Below, in pieces: positions 1 to 6,665 of a stretch of 64,000 bases of DNA. The stretch covers positions 62,001 through 126,000 of the forward strand of contig JBCCJI010000004.1 of the NCBI GenBank assembly GCA_039027855.1. Direction: 5' to 3'. A model generated the notes under the pieces. That model ran no database searches, was not told the DNA's origin, and saw nothing but the letters and a program-made list of their open reading frames with translations. Positions within the stretch are counted from its first letter, which is position 1; the number at the start of each line of letters is the position of its first letter. A program made the translations under genes and the position numbers. This stretch comes from Thermohalobaculum sp039027855. Lineage in GTDB: Bacteria > Pseudomonadota > Alphaproteobacteria > Rhodobacterales > Rhodobacteraceae.

Positions 1-62
1 CAGGGAACCCCTTGGAGCCGTATTTTGCCCTCAACCCCCAGAAGCGGGTGAAGGGAGGATGA
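1..62 (+). CDS. 3' end of an upstream gene (partial)
   Basis: An open frame runs from base 3 to a TGA at 60-62 and ends in the residues EPYFALNPQKRVKGG. Only about 19 codons are visible, so the family cannot be named. The stop lies 4 nt before the ATG of the acyltransferase, and the GGGAGGA ribosome binding site of that gene sits inside these last codons. This suggests a co-transcribed pair. The call rests on continuity of the frame and this spacing, and the frame could be fortuitous. Confidence 0.4.
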   Translation, partial: GNPLEPYFALNPQKRVKGG

Positions 63-66
63 GCGC

Positions 67-1023
67 ATGGGCACGAATGCCGGGTCAGGCGGCGGCAGGA
101 GGCCGCGTCGCGTGAAGGCGGTTGCACGGCGTGCGCTCTCGGCCATGGCGGCCAGCGACCCGGCGCTTGGCGGCACGTCACCACGCGATATCAGCTATTC
201 GTTCTCGGGGCGCAGCAGGGCGGCGCGGGCGGTGATCCGCTCGATCGAGAACCTGACGGGTCGCCCCCGTCTGCTGCGCATGGCCGACGGTTACGACCGC
301 GATGTCGCGGCGGGCGAGGATTTCTGGGAGGTCATGCGCTCTCGCTACGGCATCACGCTCGATGTGGGCGGCAATGGCTTGGCCGGCATCCCGCGCGAGG
401 GGCCGCTCGTGATCGTCGCCAATCATCCCTACGGCATCCTGGACGGGCTGGCACTGGGGCGCATGCTGTCGGAGACGCGAGGCGATTTCCGCATCATCGC
501 CCATGTGATCTTCCGCCGGGCCGAGGATCTGAAGCGGATCATCCTACCCATCGATTTCGGCGAGACCAAAGAGGCGCAGCGCACCAACATCGCCACCCGG
601 AAAGAAGCGCTCGGTTATCTGGCGAGCGGGGGCGCCATCGGGATCTTTCCGGGCGGCACCGTCTCGACCGCGGCGAAACCCTTCTCACGCCCGGCCGACC
701 CGACCTGGAAGACCTTCACCGCGAAGATGATCGCCAAGTCCGATGCCACGGTGATCCCAGTCTATTTCGAAGGGGCGAACAGCCGGCTGTTCCAGATCGC
801 CTCGCACCTGAATGCCACGCTGCGCACGGCGCTTCTCATCAACGAATTCGACAGCCGGGTGAACACGCCCGTCAAAATGGTCGTCGGCGATCCGATCCCC
901 CGCGGCGAGATCGAGGCGCGTTCGAAGGATCCCCGCGGCATGATGGAGCATCTGCGCCGCCGGACCTATGGCTTGGGGCCCGAAAGGGTGCGCGACCAGG
1001 CGCCGGGCCTCTATCTCGGTTAA
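67..1023 (+). CDS. Lysophospholipid acyltransferase family protein (PlsC-like)
   Basis: This 318-residue protein belongs to the glycerolipid acyltransferase superfamily, which transfers acyl chains onto lysophospholipids or related lipids at the inner membrane. The catalytic His/Asp block is NHPYGILDG at residues 119-127, in which His and Asp are five residues apart rather than the usual four. This variant is seen in hemolysin-like acyltransferases. A second conserved block, FPGGTVS, begins near residue 194. The N-terminus is basic and has no clear signal peptide. The start is supported by GGGAGGA seven bases upstream. The exact substrate is unknown; an ornithine-lipid or phosphatidate role would be inference. 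Confidence 0.8.
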   Translation: MGTNAGSGGGRRPRRVKAVARRALSAMAASDPALGGTSPRDISYSFSGRSRAARAVIRSIENLTGRPRLLRMADGYDRDVAAGEDFWEVMRSRYGITLDVGGNGLAGIPREGPLVIVANHPYGILDGLALGRMLSETRGDFRIIAHVIFRRAEDLKRIILPIDFGETKEAQRTNIATRKEALGYLASGGAIGIFPGGTVSTAAKPFSRPADPTWKTFTAKMIAKSDATVIPVYFEGANSRLFQIASHLNATLRTALLINEFDSRVNTPVKMVVGDPIPRGEIEARSKDPRGMMEHLRRRTYGLGPERVRDQAPGLYLG

Positions 1024-1167
1024 GCAAACCTCGACGCGAGGCGCGGGCAGTCTTGCAGGGCGCCCGAGCGATCGCTGGGCTCATCGTGCCCACGCGACCC
1101 CATTTGCGCGCCGCGCGCCTGCGTCGTAAGGGTCGCGCGAAGGCGGTCAGCACGAAAGACTACTCCC

Positions 1168-2196
1168 ATGCAGAAGGCGCGCGTCGCGATCCTTGGAGCC
1201 AGCGGTTATGTCGGCGCTGAACTGGTCCGACTGCTGGCCACGCACCCCTATATGGCCGTGTCGGCGCTTGCGGCGGATCGGCGCGCGGGCCAGGAGATGG
1301 GCGTGGTTTTCCCGCATCTGCGCCATCTCGCGCTGCCGCGCCTGACCAGGATCGAAGAGATCGATTACGCGCAGATCGATCTCGTCTTCTGCGCGCTGCC
1401 CCACGCGACCACACAGGAGGTCGTCTCGGCCCTGCCGCGGGATCTGAAGATCGTCGATCTTTCCGCCGATTTCCGGCTGCGCGATCCGGCCGTCTACGCG
1501 CATTGGTACGGCCGCCCCCACCAGGCGCTCGATCTGCAGGCGGAGGCAGTCTACGGCCTACCCGAGATCTACCGCGACGAGATCCGGTCTGCGCGGCTCG
1601 TTGCGGCCACCGGGTGCAATGCGGCCACCGGCAATCTGGCTGTGCTGCCGCTGCTGCGTGCGGGGGTGATCGACCCCGAGGAGATCGTGATCGATCTGGC
1701 GACCGGCGTGTCGGGCGCGGGCCGTTCGGCGAAGGAGGGGCTGCTGCACTCGGAGGTCAGCGAGGGGTATCACGCCTACAACATCGCTCATCACCGCCAC
1801 ATGGCCGAGTTCGACCAGGAGATGAGCGTCGCCGCCGGTCAGCCGGTCACCTGCAGCTTCACCGCGCATCTTCTGCCGCAGAACCGGGGCATCCTCGCCA
1901 CGATCTATGCCCGTGGTGAGGCAGCGGCCTGTCACCGTGCGCTGAGCGAGGCCTATGCGCATGAGCCCTTCATGGTGGTTCTGCCGCTCGGTGAGGCACC
2001 GGCGACGCGGCATGTGCGCGGCTCGAACTTCTGCCATCTGGGCGTGGCGGCCGACCGGCGCGAGGGCAGGGTGATCCTGTTCTCGGCCCTCGACAATCTG
2101 GTGAAGGGGGCTGCGGGCATGGGCCTGCAATGCGCCAACCTGATGCTCGGCTTCGACGAGGCCGAGGGCCTGATGGCGCCACCCTTGTTCCCGTAG
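1168..2196 (+). CDS. argC: N-acetyl-gamma-glutamyl-phosphate reductase
   Basis: ArgC catalyses the NADPH-dependent third step of arginine synthesis, reducing N-acetylglutamyl phosphate to the semialdehyde in the cytosol. The 342 residues match the usual family length. The N-terminal Rossmann motif ILGASGYVGAE is at residues 8-18, and the catalytic cysteine lies in ATGCNAATGN (Cys150). The C-terminal half carries the conserved LLPQNRGI and the VRGSNFCHLGV segment. No other arginine genes are adjacent. The gap from the preceding gene is 144 nt and no strong ribosome binding site is visible before the ATG. The identification is confident. Confidence 0.96.
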   Translation: MQKARVAILGASGYVGAELVRLLATHPYMAVSALAADRRAGQEMGVVFPHLRHLALPRLTRIEEIDYAQIDLVFCALPHATTQEVVSALPRDLKIVDLSADFRLRDPAVYAHWYGRPHQALDLQAEAVYGLPEIYRDEIRSARLVAATGCNAATGNLAVLPLLRAGVIDPEEIVIDLATGVSGAGRSAKEGLLHSEVSEGYHAYNIAHHRHMAEFDQEMSVAAGQPVTCSFTAHLLPQNRGILATIYARGEAAACHRALSEAYAHEPFMVVLPLGEAPATRHVRGSNFCHLGVAADRREGRVILFSALDNLVKGAAGMGLQCANLMLGFDEAEGLMAPPLFP

Positions 2197-2235
2197 GCGG
2201 GTCAGCCGACACGGCGGCACCCTCCCCGATTGATA

Positions 2236-2252
2236 AATGGAATTGACTTCCG
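2236..2252 (+). repeat. 17-nt direct repeat, copy 1, 63 nt before lipoprotein A
   Basis: AATGGAATTGACTTCCG occurs here and, identically, at 2923-2939. Each copy begins exactly 63 nt before the ATG of a paralogous lipoprotein gene. It contains TTGACT, which could be a -35 element, and a GGAA-N5-TTCC dyad. Both copies are followed 9-11 nt later by GCGCAAC. The element is a candidate promoter or operator duplicated along with the gene. Confidence 0.6.
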
Positions 2253-2298
2253 AAATCATGCGCGCAACCCTTGCCGCCTGGATCAGGAGGTTGATTTA

Positions 2299-2754
2299 AT
2301 GAATTTTTCCGTGTTGCGTGCCCTTGCAGTACTGGGCGTGAGCGTCGTGGCGGCCTGCAGCATGACAGGCTCGCAGCTTCCCCCTGCGGGTTTGCACCAG
2401 ATCGGTCCCGGCTACGCGGTTGGCGGTGGCGCTTGGAGCAACGGGACCAAGGTGCTTGTCTTTTACGGGCTCAAACCCATGCCTGACGGAGTCGCGCTCT
2501 GCGGGGTATGGACGGTCGAGAGTGAAACCGGAACGGTGAGCCGGTTCCACCGCGATATTCTGTCGACCATGAGCATCACCGTGAATGGGACGACGGTTGC
2601 GAAGGATTTGAACTTCCTGCGCCGCAGGCCTTGGTCGGATGGTGGGTGGGGCGGCGTGCCAACGAGCTGCGTCATGACGGATCTGCCCGCGAGCACAAGC
2701 ATCGAGAACGCGGAACTCGACGTTGTTGTCCCCCGCAGACGCGTGCAGATCTAG
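2299..2754 (+). CDS. Putative lipoprotein A (tandem paralogue of 2986-3438)
   Basis: A 151-residue exported lipoprotein of unknown function. The signal peptide ends in a lipobox (VVAAC, Cys20), followed by a compact hydrophilic domain. The domain matches the downstream paralogue block by block: LPPAG, W-SNGT, FYGLK, CGVWTVE, VNGT, GVPTSCVMT, AELD and a C-terminal PRRR. Two conserved cysteines, in CGVW and SCVM, might form a disulfide. The ATG at 2299 is chosen over an upstream TTG at 2230 because AGGAGG lies 8 nt before it and a lipoprotein signal begins there. I do not recognise a named family. Confidence 0.75.
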   Translation: MNFSVLRALAVLGVSVVAACSMTGSQLPPAGLHQIGPGYAVGGGAWSNGTKVLVFYGLKPMPDGVALCGVWTVESETGTVSRFHRDILSTMSITVNGTTVAKDLNFLRRRPWSDGGWGGVPTSCVMTDLPASTSIENAELDVVVPRRRVQI

Positions 2755-2791
2755 ACCAATGGCCCGGGCAACTGTCAGCCTGCCGGGTCGC

Positions 2792-2956
2792 TCAGAGGAA
2801 TGTGACCTCTTTCACGTCACCGTCTTTCTTCTGGTGAAGGAATTTGCCGCCTTCCTGCTGGGTCTCCGTAGCCACATCGAGGAGATGAATGACGCGGCGG
2901 ATGACCTGCTGGCTGCCGTTATAATGGAATTGACTTCCGCGGTTCAGACGGCGCAA
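2792..2956 (-). other. Protein-like minus-strand ORF remnant between the lipoprotein genes
   Basis: A 54-codon minus-strand frame (TTG 2956-2954, TGA 2794-2792) reads like real protein, for example VIRRVIHLLDVATETQQEGG and then KKDGDVKEVTFL. It lacks a convincing start or ribosome binding site. It overlaps the copy-2 repeat, which serves the plus-strand gene. It may be the eroded 3' end of a gene interrupted by the lipoprotein duplication, or a true small gene, or chance. A competing plus-strand frame of 88 codons (2723-2989) looks less protein-like. Confidence 0.3.
2923..2939 (+). repeat. 17-nt direct repeat, copy 2, 63 nt before lipoprotein B
   Basis: Identical to 2236-2252 and at the same distance (63 nt) from the ATG at 2986. 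A TATAAT hexamer (2920-2925) overlaps its left edge. A looser third version, ATAATGGGTTGAGTTC, directly abuts the start codon at 2986. Confidence 0.6.
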
Positions 2957-2985
2957 CTCGTGTCGTCTGATAATGGGTTGAGTTC

Positions 2986-3438
2986 ATGAGATTTTTGAGG
3001 ATCGTCGTAGCTGCATTGGTGTCAGGTCCCGTCGTGGGGTGCGCGAATGAGTTCAGCACTCTGCCCCCAGCTGGCGGTCATGAAGTTACCGATGATTACG
3101 AGACCTATACGTTCCGGTGGAGCTCTGGAACGACGATGTGGTTCTTCTACGGTTTGAAGTCGCTGCCTCAGGGTGTGGCGGTGTGTGGGGTTTGGACGGT
3201 CGAGAACGACAGAGGAACGCTCGATCGCCTGCATAAGGATGTGATGTCGACTGGTCGGATCTCCGTGAATGGAACTCAGGCTGTGTCTGATCTTCGGTTT
3301 TTTCGCCGTGGACGCAGAGGACCGGAAGGGTGGATCGGCGTCCCATCAAACTGCGTACTGACCGAGCTGCCCGCAGAGATCGACGTTGATGATGCCGAGC
3401 TTGAGATGAGCTTTCCGCGGCGCCGAGCTCGCGTCTGA
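2986..3438 (+). CDS. Putative lipoprotein B (tandem paralogue of 2299-2754)
   Basis: A 150-residue lipoprotein with a signal peptide and lipobox VVGC (Cys19). It shares roughly half of its residues with lipoprotein A, including LPPAGGH, GLKSLPQGVAVCGVWTVE, VNGT, GVPSNCVLTELPA and a C-terminal PRRR. The conserved cysteine pair is kept. Codon use is visibly less GC-biased than in the flanking housekeeping genes (for example GTTACCGATGATTACGAG). The Shine-Dalgarno is weak (GGGTTGAG). Function is unknown; a periplasmic binding or envelope role is only a guess. The pair is a clear tandem duplication. Confidence 0.7.
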   Translation: MRFLRIVVAALVSGPVVGCANEFSTLPPAGGHEVTDDYETYTFRWSSGTTMWFFYGLKSLPQGVAVCGVWTVENDRGTLDRLHKDVMSTGRISVNGTQAVSDLRFFRRGRRGPEGWIGVPSNCVLTELPAEIDVDDAELEMSFPRRRARV

Positions 3439-3703
3439 CAGCCCCCTACCCCGATGCAGCAGACGGGGATTTTGGTGTTGGTTGAGATGCCGAAGCAGAG
3501 ACCAGCAATCGTGATCAAGACGATGGGCTGGGTAGGGCAGCATGATCTCCGAAAAGCGGCGCGCGAGCGTCATCCGGTCTTTCGGTGCGGCGTGAGTGCC
3601 GACGAGGGGCTCCGTTCGCTGACACCCGAAATCAACGGACGTTTGATGACTTGTCTCTGCCGTGGCGAATGCGCACCTTAGGGGCCACAGGCGGAGAGGC
3701 GTG
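3439..3703 (+). other. Intergenic stretch without a convincing gene
   Basis: Between lipoprotein B and ccmE there are 265 bases. A plus frame (3454-3681) and part of a long minus frame (4068-3346) are open, but the minus frame crosses ccmE antisense and neither has a plausible ribosome binding site or a recognisable domain. Base composition is less GC-rich than the surroundings, suggesting decayed or acquired DNA. Confidence 0.4.
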
Positions 3704-4213
3704 ATGGCATCGACCCGGAAGAAACAGCGGATGATCCTGCTGGCCTTTGGTGGGTCGCTCATGACCGCGGCTGCCGTCGTGGTGGGTTTTGCCTTCCAGG
3801 ACACCATCGCCTTTTTCAAAAGCCCTTCTGACATCATGGCGCAGCAGCCCGATGCCTCGCGCCTGTTGCGGATCGGCGGGCTGGTGGAGGAGGGCACCGT
3901 GGTCCGCGGCGAGGGCGAGGCGGTGCGCTTCGACGTCACCGACGGGGGCGCCAGCGTCACGATCAGCTTTGCCGGCATCCTGCCCGACCTGTTTCGCGAG
4001 GGGCAGGGCATCGTGGCCGAGGGATACTGGCGCGCCGGCCGCTTCGAGGCGACCGAGGTGCTCGCCAAGCACGACGAAAATTACGTGCCGAAAGAGGTGG
4101 CCGACGCGCTGAAGCAGCAGGGCCATTGGAAGGGCCAGCCCCCGCAACCCGGCGACGCTGTCCCGGCAGCCGGTGCGGCGGGTTACTCGGGCAGCTACTC
4201 GGGCGGTTCGTAG
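3704..4213 (+). CDS. ccmE: Cytochrome c maturation heme chaperone CcmE
   Basis: CcmE binds heme covalently in the periplasm and hands it to CcmF/CcmH for attachment to apocytochrome c. The protein has 169 residues. It has a cytoplasmic basic start, one membrane anchor (about residues 8-28), an OB-fold domain, and the diagnostic heme-binding motif LAKHDENYVPKEV. The covalent histidine is His123 and the axial tyrosine Tyr127. The C-terminus ends in a Gly/Ser-rich tail. The ATG at 3704 follows GGAGAGG; an in-frame ATG at 3662 would add 14 residues without a binding site. In most relatives ccmF follows directly, whereas here three unrelated genes intervene. Confidence 0.95.
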   Translation: MASTRKKQRMILLAFGGSLMTAAAVVVGFAFQDTIAFFKSPSDIMAQQPDASRLLRIGGLVEEGTVVRGEGEAVRFDVTDGGASVTISFAGILPDLFREGQGIVAEGYWRAGRFEATEVLAKHDENYVPKEVADALKQQGHWKGQPPQPGDAVPAAGAAGYSGSYSGGS

Positions 4214-4249
4214 TATGGTGATCGACCGCCCACCTGGGCGGAGCGAACG

Positions 4250-5128
4250 GTGAGGCCCGTGCGGGCGCGGCGCGTGATCTGGGCGGACGCCTTCACCGAC
4301 CGCGTGCTGACCGGCAACCCCTGTGCGGTGGTGTTCGACGGCGACGACGTTCCCGTCGAGACCCGGCTGTCTTTCACGCGCGAGACCAAGCTCTCGGAAA
4401 GCGCGTTTCTCGTGGCGAGCGACAAGGCGGATTTCGGGGCGCGCTACTACCTCGCCTCGCGCGAGATCCTAATGGCCGGTCACCCGACGGTGGCCACGGC
4501 GGCGGCGCTTGACCGGGCAGGTCTGCTGGAGGGCCGCAGGTCCTTTACGCTGGAGCTTGGTGCCGGCGTCTTCACCGTCGACATCGACCGCAGCGGCGCG
4601 GGACCCGTCTATACCATGACGCAGGGCGCCCCAGAGTTTGGCGACCGCCATGATCCGGGGTTGATCGGCCCGCTGATGGGCCTGCCGCCAGACCGGATCA
4701 TCGGCACGCCACGAACCGTCTCGACCGGCAACCGGTTCTGCATCACGCGCCTCCGCGATCACGCCGCGCTGGCCGACGCCAAGCTAAACACGGCCAGCAT
4801 GGCCTTGCTCCGCGACCGCGTCGATTTCATGGAGCCCTATGTCTTCGTGGTCGGCGGGTTCACCGATACAGGCGACACGGCCGCGCGGTTGATGATGGTC
4901 CCGCCAGAGCCGGTGGAGGACCCGTTCACCGGCTCTGCCACCGGCTCAATGGCGGCCTATGCCTTTGCCGAGGGGTTGGTCCTGCGCCGCTTCGTGGCCG
5001 AGCAGGGGCATCTGATGGGCAGGCCCGGGCGGGCACAGGTCGAGGTGCTGGGCGATCCGGACCGTCCAACGGGGGTGAGGGTCGGCGGCTCGGCCGCGGT
5101 GCTGATGGATGGTGACGTTTTTCTTTGA
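4250..5128 (+). CDS. PhzF family isomerase/epimerase-like protein
   Basis: A 292-residue protein of the PhzF (phenazine biosynthesis-like, diaminopimelate-epimerase fold) family. The N-terminal signature WADAFTDRVLTGNPCAVV is clear. The family's catalytic glutamate lies in KLSESAFLV (Glu50). The mid-C-terminal signature DPFTGSATGSMAAY, which forms the second half of the pseudo-symmetric fold, is present. Members catalyse isomerisations with a carboxylate general base, but most have unknown substrates. The GTG start lies 36 nt after ccmE. No phenazine genes are nearby, so a phenazine role is unlikely. Confidence 0.85.
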   Translation: MRPVRARRVIWADAFTDRVLTGNPCAVVFDGDDVPVETRLSFTRETKLSESAFLVASDKADFGARYYLASREILMAGHPTVATAAALDRAGLLEGRRSFTLELGAGVFTVDIDRSGAGPVYTMTQGAPEFGDRHDPGLIGPLMGLPPDRIIGTPRTVSTGNRFCITRLRDHAALADAKLNTASMALLRDRVDFMEPYVFVVGGFTDTGDTAARLMMVPPEPVEDPFTGSATGSMAAYAFAEGLVLRRFVAEQGHLMGRPGRAQVEVLGDPDRPTGVRVGGSAAVLMDGDVFL

Positions 5129-5292
5129 CACCGATGCACGCCGAGGGGCGGCGGTGCGGGTGGGCAGACGGTATCATTTGCCGGAATGCGAGGGGAAACG
5201 CGGGTCATCGATGCAGGCCGACGATGTGTCGGCGCGCTGAGATTGGCCCGTGTCTGCCCGAGCCACCCGATTGGGCAGCCCGAGGGATACCG

Positions 5293-5808
5293 ATGAAGAT
5301 CAAGGACCGTCCCGAGTTTGTCTCGAAGCCCAACGTCCTGATGATGCCGCCGAGCACCCCGCTGCGCGATGCCGTGGCCGAGATGTGCAAGCGGCGCTAC
5401 GGCTCGGTCGTGGTTGCCGATGAGAACGAGCGGATGCTGGGTATCTTCACCGAGCGCGATGCCCTGGTGCGGGTGATCAACGAGGGGATCGACGCCAATG
5501 CGATCACGTTGGCCGAGGTGATGACGACGGATGTTCGCGTCGCCAGCGCCGAGGACAACCTGATCGACTGGCTGCGCATCATGTCGAACGAGCGGTTTCG
5601 CCGCCTGCCCATCGTCGATGCCAACGGGCGGGTGATCTCGATGATGACGCAAGGCGATTTCGTCGCCTACACATGGCCCGAACTGCTCGGCCAGCTTTCG
5701 CTGTCGGCCCGCGCGGCGGTGGGTAAGGCCTATCCTCTGGCCCTGGTCGCTGCGGCGGTAGCGCTCTACTCCCTCGTCCTGATCCTGGTTCTCTCCGCCG
5801 TGTTCTGA
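5293..5808 (+). CDS. CBS-domain membrane protein, copy 1
   Basis: A 171-residue protein with two CBS motifs (about residues 10-65 and 75-130) forming one Bateman module, followed by a C-terminal hydrophobic segment (about 147-169) that should anchor it in the membrane. CBS modules usually sense adenine nucleotides, S-adenosylmethionine or similar ligands. It is a near-twin of the next gene: blocks such as CKRRYGSVVVADE, LIDWLRIMSNERFRRLPIVDA and SMMTQGDF are identical or nearly so. The ATG at 5293 aligns with the start of the twin; a longer open frame upstream has no support. Partner and ligand are unknown. Confidence 0.85.
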   Translation: MKIKDRPEFVSKPNVLMMPPSTPLRDAVAEMCKRRYGSVVVADENERMLGIFTERDALVRVINEGIDANAITLAEVMTTDVRVASAEDNLIDWLRIMSNERFRRLPIVDANGRVISMMTQGDFVAYTWPELLGQLSLSARAAVGKAYPLALVAAAVALYSLVLILVLSAVF

Positions 5809-5987
5809 GCAGGCGGCGCCTTCGCGGGCCTCGTATTTTTGCCGGGAATTCGCGCCTTCGCAGGTGACAGCGGAAGGCCGCGACCCATCCTGCCAGGGGC
5901 CAGGATGGATGCGCATCTCAGCCTGTCGCGGCTATCGTTCGCGGGGCAGGCGGTGCGCCGACACACCTCAGCAGGAGACGTGCTCGC

Positions 5988-6503
5988 ATGAAGATCAAGG
6001 ACCGCCCCGAATTCGCAACCAAGCCTCGCGTGCTGACGATGCCCCCGGCGACGCCGCTGCGCGAGGCCGTCGCAGAGATGTGCAAGCGGCGCTACGGCTC
6101 GGTCGTCGTGGCCGATGAAGACGAGCGCCTGGTCGGCATCGTCACCGAACGAGACGTGATGTCCCGCGTCGTCAACGAAGGGCGCGATGCCGATGCGCTG
6201 ACGCTGAGCGACATCATGTCGACCGAGATCCGCGCGGCCAAAGCGGATGACGACCTGATCGACTGGCTGCGGATCATGTCGAACGAGCGGTTTCGCCGCC
6301 TGCCCATCGTCGATGCCGATGGGCGCGTTGTGTCGATGATGACGCAGGGCGATTTCGTCTCCTACACGTGGCCCGACCTGATCGCGCAGCTTTCCCTGTC
6401 GGCGCGCGCTGCGGTCAGCAAGAATTACCAGATCGCGCTGATCGCCGGCGGCATCGCCATCTACTCCATCGTCATGTTTGTGGTGTTCTCCGTGGTGCTG
6501 TGA
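5988..6503 (+). CDS. CBS-domain membrane protein, copy 2
   Basis: Also 171 residues and collinear with copy 1, starting MKIKDRPEF and ending in a single C-terminal membrane segment (IALIAGGIAIYSIVMFVVF). The two CBS motifs are conserved; differences concentrate in the linker and the membrane segment. CAGGAGA precedes the ATG. The 179-nt gap between the copies suggests separate expression signals rather than tight translational coupling. The copies arose by tandem duplication and may form homo- or heterodimers. Their location between ccmE and ccmF hints at, but does not prove, a role linked to respiration. Confidence 0.88.
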   Translation: MKIKDRPEFATKPRVLTMPPATPLREAVAEMCKRRYGSVVVADEDERLVGIVTERDVMSRVVNEGRDADALTLSDIMSTEIRAAKADDDLIDWLRIMSNERFRRLPIVDADGRVVSMMTQGDFVSYTWPDLIAQLSLSARAAVSKNYQIALIAGGIAIYSIVMFVVFSVVL

Positions 6504-6533
6504 GCGCCTCGGCAGGGCGCCAGGCGCTTTTGG
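6504..6533 (+). terminator. Candidate intrinsic terminator after CBS copy 2
   Basis: Directly after the TGA, GCGCCT (6504-6509) pairs with AGGCGC (6522-6527), followed by TTTT. The stem is only 6 bp with an internal GGCGCC, so strength is uncertain. Confidence 0.45.
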
Positions 6534-6665
6534 GCGACCTCGCATAATCGTGAGCCTGGCTATGTCTTTGGTGCCGCGAAGGGTCGCGCCCTCTTCTGCG
6601 ATCCGTTCTCCCGAGCTACCTTGTAGTCCGGCAACCCGACGGCAGCCCTGATGGAGTGACGCCCC

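Noticed and set aside
3454..3681. 75-codon plus-strand frame before ccmE
   Set aside because: No ribosome binding site, no recognisable domain and a short length. It was left in the intergenic description.
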